A stretch of 64,000 nucleotides of DNA, taken from NCBI GenBank assembly GCA_944474755.1, contig OX104113.1:55138074-55202073 (forward strand). The letters are read 5' to 3'. Origin of the DNA: Limnoperna fortunei. Its lineage: Eukaryota > Mollusca > Bivalvia > Mytilida > Modiolidae. The notes beneath the pieces were generated by a model. It saw only the letters and a list, made by a program, of their open reading frames with translations. It was not told where the DNA came from and did no database searches. Positions 38,801 to 50,800 of the stretch are shown here, piece after piece. Within the stretch, counting starts at the first letter, position 1; every line of letters begins with the position of its first letter. The position numbers and the translations under genes are program-made.

Positions 38801-41800
38801 CCATGAAAGCCATGTTTTGGGTAGTTGAAATTTTTGCAAAATCTGTTCCTTCTGGAAATAAAAGGCCAGTGGATTGTGACTACAGGGTTGAAGTGTGTAA
38901 GGTCCTTAACTTTTGTTTATGAGATTTAAAACTTGGCTTGTTTCTGATTGGCTAAAATTTTCAAAATTACTTTCTCAGCACTATAAAACCAAAATGGATG
39001 TACCTATGCATTATTGAACGGTAAGGATGTCATTTACCAAAAATTCAAACTTGGCCAACACTAGTAATAGCTTAACTTTTTTGATCATTTAAATTTAAGG
39101 CCAAATTAAATTTTTTGTGGAAGTAATCCATGGTTAGGATGTGTTTATGAAAATTTTCTAATTGCTTGCAAATCCAACTATGGCCTGCTATGAACCTGGT
39201 GAGCATTTCATGCTCTATAGAATGTCTAATTTAATTTAATGCATTATTGAAAAGTTTCCAGGAGTATGTCAATTGATTTCCCTTGTCTCTAACCATTTTA
39301 AGATAAATATGTAATAACAGGTTTCTACTTTTTTCAGTTTTCAAATAAAAACGGTCAGTTGTTGACTCGAGAATATTGGCAGATAATACTCAAAGTCCAG
39401 GTTGTTTTTAATCTCCAAATAAATAATTGATAATAAACAGAGTTCCAACAAACAGTTGCATAACATGTTTACCATCTTGTTGTTTTTATAGTCAGCACTT
39501 ACAAGGGTAGCCTATCATTTGCTGGTGTGTTCATGTAGGATCTTACATTAGTACTCTTGGATTATCTGATTTCTCCAATCTCGATAGTTAAATTATGGAA
39601 ATTTAACTATCTCGATTCGAGAAATCAGATAATCCAAGCGTACTAATGTAAGATTCTGTTTCTCTGATTTTAAAAAGTAGTAAATTCTTAAAAAGTAGTA
39701 AATTTGGGAAATGAAGTGCAAATTGTCCTAACCCCTATTTTACTTTCATGACTTGAATACACGGTAAATGGAAGGTGTTTTGTTTATGACGTCATGAGTT
39801 ATATTATGACGTTATTATTTTAAACCAATCAACTGCAGAGAACAACAAATTCACTAGTGACAAGAACTATATTTTCCACACCGGTCAAGCAGTTGAAATA
39901 TTACATCAAAATTACAGAAACGTTTCTTCAACATTTGATAATTAAAACACCAACCAATTAAGTGTGAGAATTGAGGGCATCTGAAGGATTATCATGTTCA
40001 TATTTACCTGCAATAGTTACCTGTAAAATAAACTTAAATTAGTTATAAATTTTGTGTCTTAACTCATTATTTTGCATTTTGTTTTTACATAAAAGAAAAT
40101 ATCTTATACAGTGATACAAAAAATTAATGTATTGTCTATGATTAATAAACATGAATATATTACATTTAAATCATAAATATAAAGCAAGAAATATCATTAT
40201 AACCAGGGAAGTATTATAGACTTGTATAAACAGTATATCTAACCTCAAGTATAGTTATTTAACTTGATGGCTATTATTACTACCAGACGACAGTAACGCA
40301 AATATTTTTCACTACTTTCTTCAACACCTAAACCACCCCATAGAACCATTTCACAACTGAAGACCAAACACATCAACAGCCACTTCGAAGAATAGCACAA
40401 AGAAACTGAAGAAACTTGTCAGGCACGCAGACCACAACATTTTTCAGCTAATAGAAATTGATCACAGATAAATAAAGAGGCAAAACAGATTCAGGTGGCA
40501 TCAGATCAAAGAAAAAGAAATAGAGAAACATTGACAACTAACTCAATGTAATGAAGCAGGAATTTCAAAATCCTGGAATGTGCAGACAAACTATTGTTAA
40601 TTTCTGCATGGAACCAACACTGGATGGTTTTGTTAATGTGTTGAAATGAACTGTGCAAGTGGTAGACATACTATAGTATTGCAGAGCATAACATGTCATA
40701 AAATAAAAAATAATAATTAAGAAAACTATAAGGAAATAATTAAATAACAACAAAATTTCAATGGCCCATCATTATTTCTAAAAGCTGTATTGAATATACT
40801 ATGTTGGATAATTCATTAACTTCTCCCCTTGAAGGCCTATTAATGCCCTGTCTTAATTGGTTGTTGTTTTAATGAAGTGAAGGGAAACATGAATAAACCC
40901 ATTTACTCAATTGATACTAATACAATCAATCTCCATAATGCAGTTTATTATTCAATAGTAGACACAAGTCTAAAATCTTGAATGCTGGAATATCATATAA
41001 TAGAAAACTAAATATATTATATATTGTAGAGAGGAGATAGACTACATCATGATGTGTGTAGATGCAAATCAAGATGGCAAAGTGGATTTCAATGAGTTTA
41101 CAGACAGGTTCCATAATCCTGCTAAAGACATAGGATTTACTATGGCTGTTCTTCTGACTAATTTGTCAGAGCATATGCCATCTGACCCACGGTAAAAATA
41201 TATAAAAATTGAAACAGCAGTCCTGGAATATCTTTAATTTTGACTACGCTGTTTTGTAATATATATTTGTTGTATAAACTTAGGGGAGACAAACTAAACT
41301 AAGAACTTCTGTAGGACAACAAATCTTGCTATAAACAAATAACAATATGGACAAATATAAGACCATAAATTAATGGCTTTGAATAGTCAAGAAATTTAAA
41401 CTTGCTTCATTGGATTACTTGCATTTTGATGTTGAAATAAGAAATTTAGTCCACAATCTATTCTCTTGTAGAAAACTTTTATGAAAAGCTGTTAATTCAC
41501 ATTATATTATTGTCAAGAAATCTTTAAAATGTATTTTAGATATATCTGTAACAATCAAAAGTAAAAACAAACTAGAAGTGTTTTGTAGCAGGTAATAGTA
41601 AACACCAGATTATGATCAGTCTGTTAAGAAATTACCAGGACAGATATTGGTGTAAAAGGCAAAATAAGGATACTTAGTTGTATACATTTATCATAAAGTA
41701 ACATTTTTTAACAGCTGAGACGTACATTTACAGTATGTGGACAAAAGTCATTCTGTTTTTACGCCATATTGGAAATAATACTTAATTTGTTATAACAATT

Positions 41801-44800
41801 AAAACACGTACTCACCACTCCTCTGTTGTTGAAAAACCTCAATATTTGGTTATATGTCCCTTTGAACGTATTACTTTCTGTAGTCGGCGTGAAATGGATC
41901 TATACAAGTTCTGGATATACAAAATAGTGACAGAATTCCAAGCAGTGATGAGCACATATTTAAGGTCCTCAGTAAAATTTATGTTAGAAATATTTCTTTT
42001 GACATGGTTTTTCATAAGAAGCCAAATATTTTTGATAATGTTAATATCGGGAGATTGGGCAGGCCAAGGTAAACAAGATAGCTGGTTTCTTTCCTTCCAG
42101 GCTTTTGCTGCAAGCGACACTTGGCATGGCGTATTGTCATCCTGAAACAAGCAACCTTCGTTAGGGAAATGCTTCACAATAACAGGCCAAAGATTGTTAT
42201 CTAGAACCTCTATATACTTTTCACTGTTCATATTTCCATTAACAAACACTAAAGTACCTACACCATAATAGGTATTGCAGCCCCATACCATCATAGTAAG
42301 TTGCTTCCCAAACTCGGGGCAATAAGCTTAATCACGCGTTCTCCAAACTTTAACTAGTCCTGTACCACTGACAATAACTTTCATTTCATCACTATATAAC
42401 ACTGTTCTCCAGTTATTCTGTACTGTCCATGTTAAATGAGTGCGGCACAATGAGTATATGGTTGACAGCTCGTACTCCTAATTTTTTACGAATTGAGCGT
42501 TTTTTATAGTCAAATTTATATAAAGCCCTCTGAATTGTCCTCTTACACACACACTTTTGTCCACGTGCTGTAAATTGAAAATTGGCCAAGTATGAATTGT
42601 TGTTATTCAGTGGAAATCAGACATAAGAACTAAATATGGGTATTACACATTTTCACACCACTGTGAAACATAAAATATACAATAAAATTCTATTCTTGTA
42701 TAAAACATTTGTTTGAACCTATGTTGTATCCTTGTCTCTCCATCGGTGTGTCCGTTTGTCCATTCCTAACAAAAAATTTCCGTAGTAGATTTCTAAGCAT
42801 TTATAAGATGTAGAAGACTGAAATTTCATATAGTATTATGGTGTATAGTGATTTTATGTTCCATGGTCATCTACTTCCCCATTTTAATTGATTTTAGCTT
42901 ATGTGACTGGAAGGTGCTATTGCAATCACTAGTTTGTCATTGGTTGTCTATAATTGTTTTACTGTTTAATGTGATCAGTAGTATTACTATTTTCCTTGTG
43001 TTGTTTTAATATAAGTTTCAATTACCTCTTATGCATTCTGATAATGTAGCAGAAGGGTACATTTGGCTACATTTAGCAGTCATGCCTTTGTGTTTATATG
43101 TATATGAAATGTTTATTAAGAATAATTTACACAACAATTTGTGAATTGTTCTGATTTGATTTCTTACATTTTTATATTGTGTTTTTTCTCAGTCTGGAAA
43201 GATTTCTGGAGAAAGCTCGTAGTGTTTTAGACTATTTTGGACCCTACCTTGGTAGAATAGAAATAATGGGTAGCAGCAATAAGATAGAAAGGGTTTACTT
43301 TGAAATCAAGCAATCTCATATTGACCAATGGGAGAAACCACAGATCAAAGAGTCCAAAAGATCATTCCTGCACAGTGTTGTCAATGAAGGTGGTGACAAA
43401 GAAAAATTAGAAAGTTTTGTCAACTTTTGTGAAGATACAATCTTTGAGGTAAAGACTACATTAATCATGTTTTTAAGACTTAATCTGTTTGTGTTCAGTT
43501 ATTGATGTCTAGCAAACAAATTCAATTTGTTTTCTGTAAAGCTCTTCATCATTATATTCTGGACATTTATTTTAATTGCAGCTAATCAAGTAGGTGCAAA
43601 CTTTAGTTACCTGAACTGAATGTCCAAAAGATAGTGTTATATAACAGGAATGATAAATGATGATTTATTATATAAAACTGCTGAACATTATAAAATTTCT
43701 GCATATTATTTTAAAGTTATAATACAATTTTCTATAATTAGATTGATAGAATGTGGTTTAAATGCCACTATCAGATATATTAAAATGACATGTTGATAGC
43801 AGAACAAACGTGGGCCAAATATTTAATTTCAGTGTAAAAAAGCTGTATATTGATGAACTATAATTTAAAAACAACATTAATGGTCAAGGTAGTTAGTATG
43901 ACTTCCATGGTGGCCAATGGTCTGGGTGGCTAAATCTACTACATGGCAATTCTGCTGTAATGATTTCATCACAGGCATGGCATGTGTTAAAGAGTTCATA
44001 AAAAAAAAATAAATAAACAAATAATAAAAAAATAAACAGTTAGATTATTTCTGGATTCTTTCAGATGCAGCATGCTACTAGTATCAGTGCAGAGGAGCAA
44101 CGACTAGCAGCAATGAGGAGTGGTGCTGGTGTTCCAGGAGAAGGGGGGTATGTTCAGTCAAGTTTATGTATTTATTTGTATGGATTGGTCTTGTTTGTAT
44201 TTATTAATTCACTTTTAAAATATGTGACAGTGGCAAGCTCGCTTTCATTCATGACTTGTTTAGGGGATATCCTGATTTCTATTGTAAATAAACCAAACGG
44301 ATGTGTTGCATAGACCATGTGAAAATTGTGTATTTTTGTAAAGTAGTGTTAATAGTTTGTTAGTACCATGTTATTATACCCTCGCTCGACAGAGTCGGGG
44401 GTATATAGTGGTCCTCATGTCGGTCTATCCGTCCGTCCTTCCATACGTCAGTGCGTCCTTTACGTCAGTGCGTTCGTCCGTCCATATTTGGTTTCCGGAT
44501 GATAATTTGAAAAAGTTTGCATCCAATTTGAATGAAACTTTGGGATATTGTCATATATCAGGTTGGTAAGAAGCCTATCGGTTTTGGGGGAAATCCGTCA
44601 AATTTCAAGGTCACAGTCTACGAAAAAAGGTTAGAAATTTTAACAAAAAAGTTGTTTCCAGACAATAACTCAAAAAGTTTGCATCTGATTTGAATGAAAC
44701 TTAGGGATATTGTTATATATCAGGTTGGTAAAAAGCCTATTGATTTTGGTGGAAATCTGTCAAATTTCAAGGTCGCAGTCCACGAAAAACGTTAGAAATT

Positions 44801-47800
44801 TGTACAAAAAAGTTGTTTCCGGACGACAACTCGAAAAGTTTGTATGTGATTTGAATGAAACTTTGGGATATTGTTATATATCAGGTTGGTAAGAAGCCTG
44901 TCGATTTTGGGGGAAATCCGTCAAATTTCAAGGTTGCAGTCCACGAAAAACGTTATAAATTTTTACAAAAGCGGGTATCAGTGATCGCTAGATCGACTTT
45001 GTCTAGTTCATTAGTTGTGTTGAGTTTTCTGCCTACTCAAGAATGAGTAAGTATGACTACTGCCAAACACTTGCTTCTTTCAATCAATTTCATTGGTTTA
45101 TATTTTGGAGATTTGGCGTCATATGAAAATCTTCTAGCCCTGGAATTTCCTATCTAAGTTTATCAGGGTTTCGAGGACACATGTGAACACAGAAACTCTG
45201 ATTGTGAGGATGCAGAAAACTTATCTGCTTTATTGTGAAAATCATTAAAATTATTTTCAAACTTTCTCTTTCTAAAAGAGATTTTAGGTAATAATTCTGA
45301 CAAAATTGCTCTTTTTGTTTCTTTGATTCCAAACCTTTTTCCAAAAAGACCTCCAGTCAGAGGTCAATATTGAAAAACATGTTTAGCACAATTCGTGAAC
45401 ATTGGAAGAGTTCCAAATCACAGTCTGTCCAGAATTGTGCAATAAATTTTTTTAGGAGTTATTCCCTTTTAATGACAATTTTGGAGAAAATAATCAGGTT
45501 TTTTTTGTGTTATATATTAAAATCTATAAGAGCTAGAGTAAATCTGTTAATTACTTGATTAAAGACAAAGGCTTACAATTCATTTAACTTTTAAAAAATG
45601 GTCTGATGACTCCTTATAGGAGAAATTGCCTTTAAAAATTTTTGAAGATATTTTTAGTTTTTGCCCAGTAATTTAAAAGCCACAACAACTACATGTGGAC
45701 TGACACTGTAAATTGCAAAAATTTTAAATCATTTGTGTTCCATGTGAGCTATTACAGGCTTCCAGCCTCTAGTTTATATCTGCTTTCTAGTAAGAGTGTT
45801 TGTCTGGCATCTTTTGTTGTTAAACGAGTCCAGGGATTTGAACTTTACATGGAAATAGAATGCAATGTCTAGTGTGCACAACAGTTTTAGATTTTTTCAA
45901 AATGGCTGCTAGATTATAATGCACAAACTAAGAATGTCATGTGACTGACTATGTTTGTAGCATGGAGGGGACTTTCTGTGAATTGCTTGCAATCACAAGC
46001 AGCATTAGTTATAATTGTTATTTTATTTTCTTCGTTCTGACCACAGAGTTTGACCAGCATTTTATTTTTTAGAATGATTTACCTGGAGGATCCTTATGAA
46101 ACTTTAATCAAACCTACAATAGGTGTCTAGCTCTACATATCTATTTTAGATTTTTCAAAAATTGCCACCATTTCATAATGTCTGCCTCTGGAAAATTTTT
46201 TTTATCCAATCCTCTTTAAAATAGGTTATCTGGGTAAATGGGTATCCAGAACATGACATCGCAAACTGATTTTTTTCTACAACTTACCAATTTTTTTAAA
46301 TGAGACACCAAAATTGCCATGCCAGAATTTAAATATTTTGGATTGCCTTAAAAATGGGTTTTCGGGTAAAATGGGTATACTGAATATACTGTTGGAATTT
46401 GTATTTTACTTTCCAGTTTTTGGCAAAAGGTTGTCAAAATTAGCAAAATTTTCATTTTTGTTGTATTGCCTTGAAAATAGATTATCTGAGTAAAATGGAT
46501 ATTCATGAACATGGTGGCAAAGGCTAAATTTTCCTATAACTTGACATTTTTTTATTATTGACCACCAAATTCAGCTATTATTGAAGTATTCAGATCTCTG
46601 AAACTTTACATATTGTACATATCTATTGAAGTTGTACCCTGCTATCTTGGCTGTATTCAAGGATTATTTCATAATTTTAGAGACTTGGGTACTTATTCAT
46701 TTTTCAGAGCATTTGCTGAAGATGGTACCTATTTTGTGTAATCAACTCCTCCCGAGTCACATTTTGGGTTTTTTTTTACTTTTAAATTATTCAGTTATAT
46801 TTATTATGCAGATTTCTCATAATATTGCTTTTTAAATCTTTATATTCTCAATTTATAAATTTATAAATATGGTTTGTTTTGTCTATCATAAATTAATCTG
46901 TTTTCATTCATTGTAAAAAAAATAAAAAAATAAATTGTACAATATTGAAAATAACTGTTGGCTTTAGTTCTTTAGTTCTTATATTTGTATTTGAAATAAA
47001 ATTTCAAAATTTATAAATACTTATGAATTGATCAATCTGTCAATTTCCTTGACTAGAAGTTGACTGGATTGATGAGAGCAATTAGTGCAATAATGATGGG
47101 AAATAATGGCTGGGCAGTTAGGAATTATCTGATAGATTTTGATCAACTGGACTGATCCAACTAATTGGTGATGGATTTCCTTCTGTATTTAAAATTTTGG
47201 AAATTATAGAATTAAAACCAAAATTATTATTCAAATATTTTAGTCTTTGTTTCCTTCCTTCATTTTAGAATACTGGAGCCTATTACCACCATTTACAGAT
47301 TTGCATCCGAAAGTATATCTACAGGATTATCATTACTGACCTGGAGTAATATAAAGTCTGCATACCAAACATTCAAGAAGATGACATATTGGCAGTTATT
47401 TGTAACAGTGTTGAAACTAAACTTCAGACTTGCTCTTCTCCTGCTGACATTCCTGTTTAATATAATGTGGTATGTACTGTGGTATATCTACACAGAGAAT
47501 TCTAAATAATGTAATTAATATGTCCAAAATTGACTATAATGTAATTAAAGACAGTACATGATACTATCCATTTGCACATGAGTTGAATATAACATAAATT
47601 ATATTTAGTATAAATTGTGTTATATAATACAGATGGATAGGTGTTTACAACCTAATTTTATTATCAACTATAGCAGACTACATGAAACCTTTCCTGAGTA
47701 CAAGTTGTTGGAAAGACTTCCATTTGAACCTCCCACTAAAAATGCATTATTTGGAATGTAAATAATAGAATTTGGCACTGGGTGGCAGCCACTAGTGAAC

Positions 47801-50800
47801 CCCACAGTGGGATCAGTCATGCATTGCCAATTGGGCAACTGCGAACCATGTGAACTCCATGTATCTTGTGATAGTCTAATGCATTGCTTATTTTTTTTTG
47901 GGAAGTCTTACCAAGTTTGTATTTAAATTTTTGGAAGATGAACTGTCCTATCATTTAAATACAAAACCTATTGTTCTCAGTGGAGTTTATTCAATGGGAG
48001 CTTTAAATCTGACAGGGAAAAGTCAATCATTCATTAATTCATTTTAATGTCGAAAAATTTAACACCCATAAGTAACTATATATGCATATACTTACTGATG
48101 ACACTCATAGTAAGATCAAGTTGTTATTGCAGCAATTAATGTAAATGACATCTGAAGAAAAATTTCTATTTTATTTAATCTACGGTATATGAATAGAATT
48201 TTTTTTGTCATATTCTCACTTATAACATATCTTGATGGCAGTCGTAGGTTTTCATTAAAAAGGGTTTTCTATTAATTACAAATACTTTTCAAATGAATTT
48301 TACTGGATACGAGGACAGTTCCCATAGCCTTATACCCTCCATGCTGCCTAGTGAATCTCTCCATGTAGGAGTAGGGCTGTCCAGTTATAATACAGAAAGC
48401 ATAACCACAGATCATAAAATATTTCGATAGAAATACAGTGAAATTTGATGAAATTTTTTTTTTATCTGTTTTATCGATTTGAATACATTGCAAAATGGAT
48501 TGAAAATTGTGAAAGATTTCTTTTATCCATTTATATATTAAAGCTCCCATTGAATAAACTGTGAGAGAACTATAGGTATTGTATTCAAACAATGGGACAG
48601 TTCATCATCCAAAAATTCATATAAATACCTTGACCAACACCAGCTTATACTCAGGGAAGGTTTCATGTGGTCTGCTATAAAACACATTGAGAAAAAACAT
48701 GAAAAGAAGAAAAATAGATGTAAAATGATTTTGTAAAAATATTTTTCAAGAATTCAGCATGGATGCAAGGTCCATTAATGCATTTTGGTTACAGTTTTAA
48801 AAATCTTCTTCTGAGAAACCTCTTGGTAGATTGATTTTTTTATATTTTTGAACAGGTCCTTTGATTCAAAAAATCAAACTATAAGAAACCTTTTTTAGAG
48901 TCAGTGTATATTATGGAATGAATAATTTTACTCCCACTTTTTTGTAGCTTGCGGAAGGTACAAATTTAGTCCCATTACTAGTAAATTTGTACCTTCCTCA
49001 AGCTACAAAAAAGTGGGAGTACAATTATTCATTCCATAATGTACACTGACTCTAAAAAGGTTTCCTATAGTAAATTATCCATATACAGAAAAATGATCAA
49101 CAGCATGTTCCATGTGCATCTTCAAAGACCAAAAACGAAATATCTTCAATAAAGAATATTTCCTAGAGTTTTGCAATGTCTGAAGCTTTAATCACGTAAA
49201 GAAGATGATGTTTTAATTTTGTATAAATGCACTGCAGTTAGAATTTTTTAATTGCTATATTACAAGCAATAAGACTAAATTCTGCAGTTAATCTGACACA
49301 TCACAAAACTAACTTAGGATTTTATTGGTAGTAAAATTCAGCCTGTTTAAATTAAGCAGACAAACATAACGTCTTTTGAGTTTTTTGAAGCCATTCAACC
49401 ATTTCACAATTAAAACCTGTATTCATCATGACCGGCATATACATGCACATTAATGTAATAAGAATAGAGAACAGATGTTCAGAAATTGTACACATTTATT
49501 ATATAAAATACATGCAAGCTAAGCAGACTAAAAAAAGAATTTCGAGAAGCTTATAAAGTACTTAGAAAATAAAAAATAAAAACTTAAAGCAAAAAGGTCA
49601 TTAATAGACACAACTAAAAGCACTGTTTAAGCCATAATCAATTATAATGGAAGCAATAAATTAAATAAATCAATCAATTAAAATGACCATAGCTGAAAGT
49701 ATCAAGTGAAGAATTTTCTGTTAAAGAGTGGTTCTCTAAGATCTGCAAGAGTTGCCATCAATGGTTTATAAGACCCTTCAATAGGTTTAAGTTTGACTTT
49801 GGTGTCAGGCAGCTCATTCCAGAGTTCTCCATCAAACCTCAGTGAATGACTAAAAAAAATAGTCTACTGAATTCATTAAAATACAGGAGCTAACTGTATA
49901 TGCATTGAATGTTTATTCCCCTACCATATTTAAAACTCCATTGCAATCAATTTGATTACTCTTTCCAATATTTCTTGCAGATGACTTCAATTGTAATGCT
50001 AGTTCTTCCTTGAATATGATATGTGATATTTAACCTCACTCATGTTTTTGTAATGAGTTCAAAAATAGTTTTATAAATAGTTTTAATTTATTGATAGTTT
50101 TTGTAAAATTCATTGTTCATGAAATGAGAGAGTTGCTGCTAGACTTGATCAAATTTATGTCTACAGTCATCAGATCATTTGCACATTCTACATTCTCTTA
50201 TCATTTTTATCGTTATCTTTACTTTGAAGACAGAGGAGGAAAACAAATGACAACTGGTGTCCATATACAGTCCTTTTAGAAAATGTATGTTGATTATACC
50301 CCTGCTTGAAAAGTGGGCGGTAGATAATGATGCTGCTGTCGCTCTGTCTGTTACACTTTGGGGTACCCATCTCTTATCACAACTACACCTACACTACTGA
50401 ATATGATTTGATGAAACATTCACAGAATCTTTTTTATGCACCTGTGGTGGGTTTTCCATACAAAACATAGACTTTGCTATTCCTTGCCAATGAAGTCATC
50501 CAGGACATGGTGGAAAAGAGGGTTTAGTTCATATTGTACAAAGATTTGTAATGTTTTTCATATTATATCAAATGGTAAAGTTCAATCTCTTCCTTTTTTC
50601 TTTGGGAAGATAAATCCTGTTAAGAGACAAAGGAATAATTGTAAGAATAATGTTTTACAATAGGACTCTTATAAAATTTGTGTTAAACATGATGAAAGGA
50701 GAGAAGGAGGAAAGTACAGATAAGACACAACCAGTGATTTTGGCCTTACTTCCTCCACCTTCCAACACAGAGAAGTTGTTTATACCAACTGTTGGAATTG

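Noticed and set aside
39321..39400. An 80-nt third EF exon using the upstream acceptor AACAG
   Set aside because: The length matches exons A and B, but the phase-0 frame hits a TGA and the EF-like residues are offset by 11-12 nt, so the equal length is coincidence.
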